Below, piece after piece: positions 1 through 7,626 of a DNA stretch of 22,095 bases. The DNA comes from Bacillota bacterium (lineage in GTDB: Bacteria > Bacillota > Clostridia > Lachnospirales > Lachnospiraceae). A program made the position numbers and the translations under genes. The notes beneath the pieces were generated by a model. The model worked only from the letters and a program-made list of their open reading frames with translations. It ran no database searches and was not told the origin of the DNA. The DNA is taken from positions 1 through 22,095 of the forward strand of contig JAEWEO010000022.1 in assembly GCA_023389295.1 (NCBI GenBank), in the 5' to 3' direction. Within the stretch, counting starts at the first letter, position 1; each line of letters starts with the position of its first letter.

Positions 1-722
1 CCATATCCTGGTACTAAGATATAGGTTTTTGGCATTAACTCTCTTAGTATCTTACCCATCTCAGGATAAGTAGCGCCAACAACCGCACCTACATAGCTGT
101 AGGAAGCACCCATATGGAGTTCTCCCCATTCTGCAACTTTTTTACCGACTAATTCATAAAGTGGTCTCTCGCCCACAAGCTGATCTTGGAAATCACCGCT
201 GGAGGGGTTGGAGGTTTTTACTAGTACGAACATACCCTTATTTTCCTCTTTGCAAACATCAAGAAAAGGTGTGATGGAGTCTGAACCCATATAAGGATTT
301 AGGGTTACAAAATCTTCATCAAAACCACGATAAGTCTTTCCACCTATGGTTACTTTTCCCACATGTCCCGTTGCATAAGCTGCTGATGTGGAACCGATAT
401 CTCCACGTTTGATATCACCGATTACGATTAATCCTTTTTCTTTGCAGTAATCAACGGTCTTTTTAAAGACCTTCATTCCTTCAATTCCAAATTGCTCATA
501 CATTGCAATCTGTGGCTTTACTGCAGGGATCAAATCATAGATTGCATCTACAATTCCTTTGTTATATTGCCAAAGTGCTTCTGCAACTCCGTCTAAGTTT
601 TCACCCTTTTCATCATAAGCTTTCTCTAAAATATGTTGTGGAATAAAATCTAGCATTGGATCAAGTCCAACAACAATCGGAGCACTCATCTGCTCTATTT
701 TCTCTACTAATTTATTTATCAT
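1..722 (-). CDS. pyrF: Orotidine 5'-phosphate decarboxylase (partial, 3' end outside window)
   Basis: Converts OMP to UMP, the last step of de novo pyrimidine synthesis, in the cytoplasm. The frame is open from the ATG at 722 to the left edge (about 240 codons), so the C-terminus is missing. The start is preceded by GGAGG about 8 nt upstream. Residues 103-112 read DIKRGDIGST, the Asp-Lys-x-x-Asp catalytic signature of the long 'type 2' (about 300-residue) PyrF subfamily. The N-terminal VVGLDP (residues 17-22), VKPQIAMYE (68-76) and the later TLNPYMG stretch also fit that family. It lies 19 bp downstream of pyrC on the same strand, so the two are almost certainly cotranscribed. Identification is by recognition of motifs; truncation is due only to the window boundary. 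Confidence 0.95.
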   Translation of the reverse strand, partial: MINKLVEKIEQMSAPIVVGLDPMLDFIPQHILEKAYDEKGENLDGVAEALWQYNKGIVDAIYDLIPAVKPQIAMYEQFGIEGMKVFKKTVDYCKEKGLIVIGDIKRGDIGSTSAAYATGHVGKVTIGGKTYRGFDEDFVTLNPYMGSDSITPFLDVCKEENKGMFVLVKTSNPSSGDFQDQLVGERPLYELVGKKVAEWGELHMGASYSYVGAVVGATYPEMGKILRELMPKTYILVPGY

Positions 723-741
723 GTTCTTTTTCCTCCGATTT

Positions 742-2049
742 TTATCTTTGATAAACGATCTTACCTGCTACCAGGGTATATTCAATTCTCCCTGTAACCT
801 TTCTTCCATGAAAAGGTGTATTCTTTCCTAGTGAATAAAACTCATTCTTATCAATAATATATTCTGCTTCTATATCTGTAATTACCAGATCAGCAACCGC
901 TCCTACCCTTAGAGTCCCCCTATCCATCTCAAGGATTTTTGCAGGATTCGTACTCATCTTTTCCACCAGCTGCCTTAGGGTAAGATAGCCTTTCTTAACT
1001 AGTTCACTCACAGTCAAAGCAAAGGCGGTCTCAAGACCAACGATACCAAATGGTGCCTCCCGAAATGACTTCATCTTCTCCTCTTTTGAATGAGGCGCAT
1101 GGTCCGTAGCGATTACATCAATCATATCCTTCTTTAAAGCTTCCCTAATGGCTTCAACATCTTCCACCTTCCGAAGAGGTGGATTCATTTTATAATCAGC
1201 GTCATCGCTTAAGATATCCGCGTCCGTAAGAATAAAATGATGGGGGCAAACTTCTCCTGTAACCTTTAGTCCTTCCTTCTTAGCAAGACCAATCATCGCT
1301 ACACTATCTTTGGTGGAACAATGACAGATATGGAGTCTGGCATCAGCCTCCTTAGCCAGAAGTATATCACGAGCAGTTATAATATCCTCAACCGCATTAC
1401 TAATTCCAGGCAACTGAAGCTCCTCTGCTTTATGACCGGCATTGATTACGCCGCTTCCTACAAGACTTTTTTCCTCACAATGGGCAAAGATCGGCAGGTT
1501 GTTCTTTGCCGCTTCCTTCATGGCTTTCGCATAAAGTGAAGTATCCATAACCGACTTACCATCTTCACTTAAGGCAACAGCCCCTGCTTCTTTTACTTCT
1601 AAAATATCTACCAGCTCGTTGCCATCCTGAGATAGAGTAATTGCCGCAACAGGTAGCACATTCACAACAGCAGTTTCTCTCACCCGTTGTTGAAACCACT
1701 CTAGCCTTTCCTTATTATCCATTGCCGGCTTTGTATTAGGCATTGCACATATGGTAGTAAAGCCTCCCGCCGCTGCTGCCTTGGAGCCGGAAGCAATGGT
1801 TTCTTTGTATTCATAGCCAGGCTCTCTCAGATGGACGTGCAAATCGATAAATCCAGGCATAATATACTTATCCTTTGCATCGATTAACGTTACTTCCTCA
1901 TTCTCTTTTTCTGCCTCAGCAAGAATACTATCATAATCTAGCTTCTGTTCAACTCTGACTATTTTATCATCCCGTATTAAGATATCATACAATCCTTCCA
2001 CATCAGTTGCCGGATCCACTATATAACCATTCCTGATTAATGTAAACAT
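742..2049 (-). CDS. pyrC: Dihydroorotase (class I)
   Basis: Zinc amidohydrolase that cyclises carbamoyl-aspartate to dihydroorotate in de novo pyrimidine synthesis. The open frame reaches 2067, but the sequence AGAAAGGAG at 2057-2065 is a ribosome binding site placed 7 nt before the ATG at 2049, so I choose 2049 (435 residues). Visible metal and substrate motifs are DLHVHLREPG near residue 69 (the H-x-H zinc pair), AHCEEK, HICHCS and ATDHAPHSKEEK near the C-terminal third, which carries the catalytic Asp of the amidohydrolase superfamily. Length matches bacterial class I enzymes (about 425-440). It sits 47 bp after the Nudix-fold gene and 19 bp before pyrF, consistent with one transcript. No PyrR-type attenuator was recognised around it. 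Confidence 0.96.
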   Translation of the reverse strand: MFTLIRNGYIVDPATDVEGLYDILIRDDKIVRVEQKLDYDSILAEAEKENEEVTLIDAKDKYIMPGFIDLHVHLREPGYEYKETIASGSKAAAAGGFTTICAMPNTKPAMDNKERLEWFQQRVRETAVVNVLPVAAITLSQDGNELVDILEVKEAGAVALSEDGKSVMDTSLYAKAMKEAAKNNLPIFAHCEEKSLVGSGVINAGHKAEELQLPGISNAVEDIITARDILLAKEADARLHICHCSTKDSVAMIGLAKKEGLKVTGEVCPHHFILTDADILSDDADYKMNPPLRKVEDVEAIREALKKDMIDVIATDHAPHSKEEKMKSFREAPFGIVGLETAFALTVSELVKKGYLTLRQLVEKMSTNPAKILEMDRGTLRVGAVADLVITDIEAEYIIDKNEFYSLGKNTPFHGRKVTGRIEYTLVAGKIVYQR

Positions 2050-2096
2050 AAACATCTCCTTTCTCATTTATGGTTTCAAAGTATGTGATTGCGATT

Positions 2097-2489
2097 TTAT
2101 AGTTCCGCTTTTTGGATATCCTCCAAGATTCTGTTATCGATAACACCTTCCAGTTCATCTTTTTTTAGCCATCGGCTATCCACCAGGTCTTCTGATAAAA
2201 TGACATCATCAAGAGCCACCTGGCACAAATAACTAATACCGATATTAAATACATCACCGGTCATGAAAGACCAAGAGTATAGCATGCGATCGATTGTAGC
2301 AGACAAACCGGTTTGCTCCGTGATTATGCGTAGTACTGCTTTATCAGGATTTTCTCCAAACTCAATTGCACCATCAATAAACCCCCATTGATATGGATCC
2401 GATACACGATCATCATACCATTTGCATACCGTTAATAACTTGTCCTTATATTGTACGATTCCTTTAACCAAAATTCTATACTTATCCAT
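2097..2489 (-). CDS. Nudix-fold protein with a degenerate Nudix box
   Basis: Small cytoplasmic protein of about 130 residues. The open frame extends to 2501, but GGAGGG just before the ATG at 2489 (spacing about 4 nt) makes 2489 the better start; the upstream ATG has no ribosome binding site. Residues 40-62 align with the Nudix consensus G-x5-E-x7-R-E-U-x-E-E-x-G-U. Here it is G40, E46, R54, then Ile55 where the first Glu should be, E58, Gln59 where the last Glu should be, and G61. Two of the Glu residues that normally bind Mg2+ or act in catalysis are therefore replaced. It may be catalytically weak or inactive and act as a nucleotide-binding or regulatory protein. It is packed between the DUF815 ATPase (37 bp) and pyrC. 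Substrate is unknown. Confidence 0.8.
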   Translation of the reverse strand: MDKYRILVKGIVQYKDKLLTVCKWYDDRVSDPYQWGFIDGAIEFGENPDKAVLRIITEQTGLSATIDRMLYSWSFMTGDVFNIGISYLCQVALDDVILSEDLVDSRWLKKDELEGVIDNRILEDIQKAEL

Positions 2490-2526
2490 TGTACCCTCCA
2501 TTTTACTGCCTATGCAGTTTTATAAC

Positions 2527-3855
2527 CTAGTCGGTCTGTCCTGATAGGAAGTTAATAAATTGTTGTGCCGTTCGACCAGACAATCCTCCATGGGTTAACT
2601 CCCATACATTTGCTTTTGCACACAATTCTTCCTCACTCAGTTTTATATTTCCCTGCCGTTTGGCAAGTGTTTTTACGATCTCCATAAATTCCTTCGGGGC
2701 GGGCGCAGAGTAATTAATCGTTATACCAAAACGCGCTACCAAAGACAGCTTTTCCTGCATCGTATCGGAGCGATGGAGTTCTTCGGTACTCTCTATATCT
2801 GACCTGTCACTCCAGGTTTCTCTGATTAAATGTCTACGGTTTGAAGTGGCATAAATAAGAACATTATCCGGCTTTGTTTCAAGTCCACCCTCGATCACCG
2901 CTTTCAAATACTTATACTCTATCTCAAATTCTTCAAAGGAAAGATCATCCATATAAATTATGAATTTGTAATTTCGATTCTTAATCCGTGCGATTACCGC
3001 TTGCAGATCTTCAAACTGATGCTTATATATTTCAATCATGCGAAGCCCATCTTTATAATATTCATTTAAGATTGCTTTTACCGAAGTTGATTTACCGGTG
3101 CCACTATCTCCAAAGAGGAGAACGTTATTTGCCTTCTTCCCCTCCACAAAGGCTCTTGTATTATCAATTAGTTTCTTCTTTTGAATCTCATACCCCACCA
3201 AATCGGATAAAAGGATATCCTGCGTATTGGTAATCGGGAAAATATCCGGTTGTCCTTTTTCCTTGCGAATACGAAAGGCCTTGTTCAGTCCAAAAGCACC
3301 TACTCCATACTCCCGGTAAAATTCAGTAACATGATAAAAAATCTCATCTTCATCCTTAGCCGATGCAATATTCATACTAAGCATTTGTACTTTTTCACTA
3401 ACATTTTTATTGTAGCGACTACTATTTTTCTCAATTGCTTTGTAATTAGAGATAATTGTGAAGCAGTTAATACCCAGCACTTCTTCAATGTTATGAAAAT
3501 CATAGTCAAATAGTGCTTTAAAAATCTTAAAATCATTCTTGGCAAATTGATTTACCGTTCCCTCCTTAGCACCTACTTTTTCACAAGTAATACTAAAGGG
3601 ATTTTCTGTTGTTGCTAGTAAATATGCCAAATAATTATGCCAAAGATTTTGATTGAAACCATAATCCGTCGCTAACTCTAACAGTTGATTGATCAAGCTA
3701 TAGATCTGAGAAATAATCCTTTCTTTCTCATAGATGTCTGTTTCTTCCCTATTGCAAAAGCTATCAAATTCTTTGATCAGCTTAGCCAGCTGAAATAAAA
3801 GACTATCTTCACCAAGATTTTTATAGATAACAAGCTTTGATATTAAACGGTACAT
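2527..3855 (-). CDS. DUF815-family AAA ATPase
   Basis: Cytoplasmic P-loop ATPase of 442 residues. Residues 1-200 are an alpha-helical N-terminal region without a recognised function. The ATPase core has a Walker A GDSGTGKS at 249-256 and a Walker B FIIYMDDLSF around 298-307. It is followed by ATSNRRHLI, an asparagine/arginine stretch like AAA sensor elements, and the SDRSD and STEELHRSDTMQEKLSL segments that I associate with DUF815 (PF05673). The start at 3855 is preceded by AGAAGGA about 6 nt upstream. Downstream genes (Nudix, pyrC, pyrF) follow with short gaps, so it probably heads that transcript or receives readthrough from argS. Molecular role is not established for the family; pairing with pyrimidine genes is only positional. 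Confidence 0.85.
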   Translation of the reverse strand: MYRLISKLVIYKNLGEDSLLFQLAKLIKEFDSFCNREETDIYEKERIISQIYSLINQLLELATDYGFNQNLWHNYLAYLLATTENPFSITCEKVGAKEGTVNQFAKNDFKIFKALFDYDFHNIEEVLGINCFTIISNYKAIEKNSSRYNKNVSEKVQMLSMNIASAKDEDEIFYHVTEFYREYGVGAFGLNKAFRIRKEKGQPDIFPITNTQDILLSDLVGYEIQKKKLIDNTRAFVEGKKANNVLLFGDSGTGKSTSVKAILNEYYKDGLRMIEIYKHQFEDLQAVIARIKNRNYKFIIYMDDLSFEEFEIEYKYLKAVIEGGLETKPDNVLIYATSNRRHLIRETWSDRSDIESTEELHRSDTMQEKLSLVARFGITINYSAPAPKEFMEIVKTLAKRQGNIKLSEEELCAKANVWELTHGGLSGRTAQQFINFLSGQTD

Positions 3856-3892
3856 TTCATTCCTTCTTCCTCATAGGCTTTTGCTTAATATA

Positions 3893-3938
3893 AACAGCCA
3901 ATTCCAGGTCCCGCTTTTGGGACCTTAAAAAGGCTGTT
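3893..3938 (-). terminator. Compound hairpin between argS and the DUF815 gene
   Basis: Outer arms AACAGCC (3893-3899) and GGCTGTT (3932-3938) enclose a second perfect stem, AGGTCCC (3906-3912) with GGGACCT (3919-3925). On the minus strand it lies about 17 nt after the argS stop and is followed by TATATT, not a clean U-run. It may terminate argS partially, or be a processing or attenuation element before the downstream genes. Confidence 0.5.
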
Positions 3939-3954
3939 ATAAAAGATAAAACTA

Positions 3955-5721
3955 TTACATTCTCTGTGGTGCCACAAATCCAAGAAGCTCGATGCATTGT
4001 AACAGAATATCCGAAACAAGTGTGATGAGCGCAATCCAGGAAGACTGTTTTTGTAAATCCTCCTCTGAAATAATCTTTGTATCATGATAGAAGCTGTTAA
4101 ATGCATTGGCAAGATCATAGATATAAGCACAGATACGATGAGGGGCCATTTCCTGATATGCTGCTGCAATCATTTCACTAAATTTCGTAATCTCTAACAT
4201 GAGTGCTTGCTCTGATTGGGAATTTGCGGGCAATATTACGGATTCTTGTTGTGTTTTATTTAATTCTTTGAACTTTGCAAGAATTGATTTAATACGAACG
4301 ATGGTATAAAGGATATAAGGACCTGTATCTCCTTCAAAGGAGGTAAAACGGTCAATATCAAAGATATAATCCTTAGATACTTGGTTGGATAAATCACCAT
4401 ATTTTAATGCTGCAAGACCTACCTGAGCAGCAATTTCTCTTGCTTCGTCCTCCTCCATATTGCGGTTTTCCATCATCTTACGATAAACCTCTTCATTTAC
4501 ACCCTTAATGAGGTTATCCAGACGCATAACGCCACCTTCTCTTGTTTTGAAGGGCTTACCGTCTTTTCCATTCATGGTACCATAGCCAATATGGGTAAGT
4601 TCTGTATTTTCATTCACTAATTTTGTTTTTTTAGCGCAACGGAATACGGTCTCAAAATATAGTTCCTGACGTTTGTCTGTGACATAAATAATATGATCCG
4701 GGTTAAAGAGCTTCATACGTTCTACGATGGTAGCCAGGTCTGTTGTATTATACAAGGACGCTCCATCCGTTTTCAAAATCATACAAGGAGGAATTTCTCG
4801 TGTATCGGTTTCCTCTTTTACATCAACGACCAAAGCACCTTCGCTAATTCTTGTATAATTATTATCCTTTAGATATTGTACCATCTCAGGAATATAAGGC
4901 TGTACGTCACTCTCCTTCTTCCAAAGCTCAAAGGATACGTTTAAGATATCATAAATTCTCTTAACATCCGTAACTGATACCTCAAGCATGTGATTCCAGA
5001 TTGCGCGGTAACCTCTATGTCCGTTTTGCAATAAATAGGTGATCTGCTTTGCTTCTTCTCTAAACTCCGGGTTCTCCTTGGAATATTCACTAGCTGCAGG
5101 ATATATCTCTTCTAATTCTGAAATAGTAAAAGGCGCTTCTTTCGGATATTCTCCTTCGAAAGTATCATCAAAATAAACTAACTCCGGTTTACGTCTTCTA
5201 AGCTCAGCAATGATTAGTCCCATCTGTGTGCCCCAGTCACCCAAATGAACATCACCGATCACTTCATTTCCGCAAAATCTTAAAAGACGTTTAATACTTT
5301 CACCAATGACAGCAGAACGCATATGGCCTACATGAAGAGGCTTCGCGATATTGGGACCGCCGTAATCGATTAATATTTTCTTCGGATTTTGAACTTTTTC
5401 AAATCCAAACTGTTCTGCTCTCGCCATCTCATTTAAGTAATTGGTTAAAAACTCATCACTAACGGATATATTAATAAATCCAGGCATAATAGCAGTAATT
5501 TCCTTAAAGGTCTTGCTAGATGCAAGAGTATCCACGATTTCCTGCGCTATTTTAATGGGTGCTGTTTTGTATTGCTTTGCTGCTGCCAAAGCACCATTGC
5601 ACTGATACTGGCATAAATCCGGACGATTTGAAATTGTTACCATACCGTATTTATCTTCATATCCTTTTTCCGTAAAGACTTGCTTTACTTCCTCGGTAAT
5701 CAACTGTAATATTGTCTTCAT
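3955..5721 (-). CDS. argS: Arginyl-tRNA synthetase
   Basis: Class I aminoacyl-tRNA synthetase that charges tRNA-Arg with arginine in the cytoplasm. The open frame extends to 5733, but GGAG lies 6 nt before the ATG at 5721 and the upstream ATG has no proper ribosome binding site, so I choose 5721 (588 residues). The N-terminal Add-1 (tRNA D-loop recognition) region is followed by NIAKPLHVGHMRSA, the class I HIGH-type motif (HVGH at residues 130-133). The KMSKS position is replaced by the usual Arg-RS form, GKPFKTREGG. The C-terminal DALR-type anticodon domain begins near GPYILYTIVRIKSIL. Length is typical. It has its own promoter and a long leader (see 5868-5911). No T-box consensus was recognised in the leader. 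Confidence 0.96.
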   Translation of the reverse strand: MKTILQLITEEVKQVFTEKGYEDKYGMVTISNRPDLCQYQCNGALAAAKQYKTAPIKIAQEIVDTLASSKTFKEITAIMPGFINISVSDEFLTNYLNEMARAEQFGFEKVQNPKKILIDYGGPNIAKPLHVGHMRSAVIGESIKRLLRFCGNEVIGDVHLGDWGTQMGLIIAELRRRKPELVYFDDTFEGEYPKEAPFTISELEEIYPAASEYSKENPEFREEAKQITYLLQNGHRGYRAIWNHMLEVSVTDVKRIYDILNVSFELWKKESDVQPYIPEMVQYLKDNNYTRISEGALVVDVKEETDTREIPPCMILKTDGASLYNTTDLATIVERMKLFNPDHIIYVTDKRQELYFETVFRCAKKTKLVNENTELTHIGYGTMNGKDGKPFKTREGGVMRLDNLIKGVNEEVYRKMMENRNMEEDEAREIAAQVGLAALKYGDLSNQVSKDYIFDIDRFTSFEGDTGPYILYTIVRIKSILAKFKELNKTQQESVILPANSQSEQALMLEITKFSEMIAAAYQEMAPHRICAYIYDLANAFNSFYHDTKIISEEDLQKQSSWIALITLVSDILLQCIELLGFVAPQRM

Positions 5722-5867
5722 GCTAAACTCCATTCCGCCGTTAACTTGGCTTACTTCCTAATTATATATGTTTTCAGTCACTTGATTGTTCTTATATCAA
5801 TGCATAAAATATACACCTGTATATTTCTGAAAACAAGATTGCTAAGGATTTTAATACTATCCAAAGC

Positions 5868-5911
5868 GTACCGACCTTCTGACGAAGGACACCGGGTAAC
5901 GGATTGTTACC
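5868..5911 (-). promoter_or_regulatory. Two competing hairpins in the argS leader
   Basis: In the argS transcript, GGTAAC (5911-5906) can pair with GTTACC (5900-5895) around a 5-nt loop. A second hairpin has CCTTC (5888-5884) pairing GAAGG (5879-5875) around GTCA, extended by CCG (5895-5893) with CGG (5873-5871) and by outer pairs to 5868. The extended second hairpin needs bases 5893-5900 that the first uses, so the two are mutually exclusive. No U-run follows. Function is inferred only; it resembles no riboswitch or T-box consensus that I can place. Confidence 0.4.
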
Positions 5912-5925
5912 TTAACTTAAACAAT

Positions 5926-5954
5926 ACTTTATCATAATTGATGCCAATTGTCAT
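5926..5954 (-). promoter_or_regulatory. argS promoter (extended -10)
   Basis: On the minus strand, ATGACA (5949-5954) is followed after 17 bp by TAAAGT (5926-5931), preceded by TG one base upstream (TGATAAAGT). This is a good vegetative sigma-A promoter. Predicted transcription start is near 5919, giving a leader of about 200 nt before the argS start. Confidence 0.6.
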
Positions 5955-6016
5955 CATATAACAATAAATTTTACTCAAATATTACTTGTTATTCAAATGC
6001 ATATTTATAACTAAAT

Positions 6017-6050
6017 AGATGTATTTAATAATGAATCAGATGTATTTAAT
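6017..6050 (+). repeat. Two 13-nt direct repeats at 21-bp spacing upstream of the MshEN-CheX promoter
   Basis: AGATGTATTTAAT occurs exactly at 6017-6029 and again at 6038-6050. The 21-bp period is two helical turns, and the second copy touches the predicted -35. A degenerate third copy (AAATGCATATTTATAA) starts at 5996, again 21 bp upstream. The geometry fits a phased activator or repressor site. Confidence 0.55.
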
Positions 6051-6078
6051 GAACAGAAAAAAACATCTTTCGTATAAT
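6050..6078 (+). promoter_or_regulatory. Promoter of the MshEN-CheX / CheY pair
   Basis: TGAACA (6050-6055) and a perfect TATAAT (6073-6078) are separated by 17 bp. The weak -35 next to phased repeats suggests activator dependence. Predicted start near 6085 leaves a leader of over 200 nt before the favoured start codon. Confidence 0.5.
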
Positions 6079-6175
6079 TATAGAAAATTTGTATAACCTT
6101 GAAATAAATGCTGTTATTTTCTCGAATAATGATGTATATTAGTGAATAGAAACATTCTATAAAAGCTCTGGTTTT

Positions 6176-6228
6176 ACAAGCTGAAATAGCCTACAGCAAG
6201 CATATTTCATAAAACTGATTTCGCTTGT
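6176..6228 (+). promoter_or_regulatory. Long stem-loop in the MshEN-CheX leader
   Basis: ACAAGC (6176-6181) pairs with GCTTGT (6223-6228), GAAAT (6183-6187) with ATTTC (6218-6222), and AG (6188-6189) with CT (6215-6216), leaving single-base bulges T6182 and G6217. The roughly 13-bp bulged stem closes a 25-nt loop. A small hairpin ATAGAA/TTCTAT lies just upstream at about 6146-6160. It does not match the class I c-di-GMP riboswitch consensus as I know it. Whether it regulates anything is unknown. Confidence 0.4.
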
Positions 6229-6309
6229 ATATACGAATAGGGATACATAATGTATCTAAAGAATCAAGATTACTCGGAGAATATCCGAGATAATGAAAGG
6301 GGAAATATG

Positions 6310-7197
6310 ATGTTCGGGCTTTATTTTGGCACATACTTAGTGGAAAAGAATAAATTATCTATGTCACAGTTTGAAGATTTAATGCTACAACAACAAAAAA
6401 CTCGTGTAAAACTAGGTTTCATTGCTGTATCAGAAAAACTATTGACCACAAAGCAAGCCGAGGAAATCAACGATATTCAGCGCAACATGGACAGGCGCTT
6501 TGGCGATATCGCCATTGAGAAAGGTTATTTACTTGCAGAAGAAGTTACTTATCTATTAAACATGCAGGGAAATCCGTATTTGCAATTTGTTCAGGTTTGT
6601 ACAGAAAATAATATATTTACACTTCAAGAGATTGAAAGATATTTAGAGCAATTTTGCCAGGATAACAATTTTTCAGAAACGGATTTAGACGCATTAAAAT
6701 CCGGAGATATTGACCGAATTATTCCTGTCTTTGTCAATATTGATTTACCCTTTAGTAGTGATTGCATTAGCTTAAGCCTTCGTAATATGGTGCGCTTCAT
6801 CGATAGTAATATCATGTTAAAGAGAGCATATCCTATCCAAAAATATCCCTTTAAAGCTCTGGCTTCCCAACAAATTGTGGGGGACCACGATATTTTTGTG
6901 GGGCTGTCAGGCAATGACAAGGCATTATTACAAATAGCTAATTCCTTTGCAAAGGAAAATTTCAGTACCTTAGATGAAGATGCATACGACGCTGTATGTG
7001 AGTTTATTAACTGTTCCAACGGATTATTTGCTTCAAAATTAAGCCATGAAGATATCGAAATCGATATGACTCCTCCAATGTTTTATACAAACAAAAATCT
7101 GATTTCAACAGGTAATATTTATATTGTTCCCATTATTATAAATAATGAAACGGTTGATTTATTAGTTGCAACTGATAATCAAATCGTTATTGATTAG
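6310..7197 (+). CDS. MshEN-like repeat protein fused to a CheX/CheC-type phosphatase domain
   Basis: Soluble cytoplasmic protein, about 295 residues from the ATG at 6310 (7 nt after GGGG of AAAGGGG). In-frame ATGs at 6307 and 6250 are alternatives; 6250 has a weak AGGG site. Numbering from 6250, four 24-residue units with 5-residue linkers lie at 25-48, 54-77, 83-106 and 112-135. Unit 3 (R83, G85, G92, L103, Q106) matches the MshEN cyclic-di-GMP-binding consensus R-L-G-x6-G-x10-L-x2-Q best. Units 1, 2 and 4 keep the hydrophobic frame but lose R and/or the second G. The C-terminal half has D247-x3-E251-x2-N254-x20-P275, the CheC/CheX/FliY phosphatase signature. It is followed 14 bp later by a CheY-like receiver, its likely substrate. 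Ligand binding and phosphatase activity are inferences. Confidence 0.75.
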   Translation: MFGLYFGTYLVEKNKLSMSQFEDLMLQQQKTRVKLGFIAVSEKLLTTKQAEEINDIQRNMDRRFGDIAIEKGYLLAEEVTYLLNMQGNPYLQFVQVCTENNIFTLQEIERYLEQFCQDNNFSETDLDALKSGDIDRIIPVFVNIDLPFSSDCISLSLRNMVRFIDSNIMLKRAYPIQKYPFKALASQQIVGDHDIFVGLSGNDKALLQIANSFAKENFSTLDEDAYDAVCEFINCSNGLFASKLSHEDIEIDMTPPMFYTNKNLISTGNIYIVPIIINNETVDLLVATDNQIVID

Positions 7198-7211
7198 GAG
7201 GGGGTAAAGAT

Positions 7212-7571
7212 ATGGCAAAAATATTATTGGTAGATGATTCCAAGACATCAAGAAAAATATTACGGTGTATCTTAGAGGAAAATGGACATGAAATCATTGG
7301 TGAGGCAGTCAATGGTGAAGATGGTATTGCAAAATACAAAGATTTAAAGCCCGATATTACCACCATGGACATTACCATGCCACAGATGGATGGATTGCAA
7401 GCCTTAAAACTGATTAAAGAATATGATTCGACCGCCAAAATAATTATGGTAACTGCTGCCGGGCAAAAATCAAAAATGGTTGATGCGATCAAATACGGTG
7501 CCACAGAATTTCTCACAAAACCCTTTGAAAATGATCAAATTATATCCTTGGTGCAGAAGGTATTATCATAA
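7212..7571 (+). CDS. Stand-alone CheY-like response regulator receiver
   Basis: A 119-residue single-domain receiver with no output domain. The acidic pocket is D8/D9, the phosphoacceptor D53 lies in TTMDITMP, the conserved Thr is T81 (MVTAAG) and the Lys is K103 (LTKPF). All residues needed for phosphorylation and switching are present. A very strong ribosome binding site (GGAGGGGG, 7198-7205) precedes the ATG, and only 14 bp separate it from the phosphatase-like gene, so the two are translated as a pair. Receivers of this type resemble CheY and act by protein-protein contact with flagellar motors or other partners. No kinase, motor or chemoreceptor gene is present in the window, so the upstream phosphodonor is unknown. 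Confidence 0.92.
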   Translation: MAKILLVDDSKTSRKILRCILEENGHEIIGEAVNGEDGIAKYKDLKPDITTMDITMPQMDGLQALKLIKEYDSTAKIIMVTAAGQKSKMVDAIKYGATEFLTKPFENDQIISLVQKVLS

Positions 7572-7626
7572 AAAAGTTTGAGATAATAAGAATGAGTAAT
7601 TAAAAAGAAATTGACATATCGTTCAC

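Noticed and set aside
742..2067. PyrR-type attenuator for the pyrimidine genes
   Set aside because: The pyrC and pyrF upstream gaps are only 19-47 bp and hold no terminator or PyrR-binding-like stem.
5722..5919. T-box riboswitch upstream of argS
   Set aside because: The leader length would allow one, but no T-box consensus (UGGUACCGCG-like) or terminator preceding the gene was found.
5746..5937. Plus-strand 63-codon frame opposite the argS leader
   Set aside because: It starts at TTG with no ribosome binding site, and its most distinctive codons are just the GC-richer hairpin block of the argS leader read on the other strand.
6176..6228. Cyclic-di-GMP riboswitch in the MshEN-CheX leader
   Set aside because: The encoded protein makes it tempting, but the expected GCAAACC and GACGCAAAG segments are absent.
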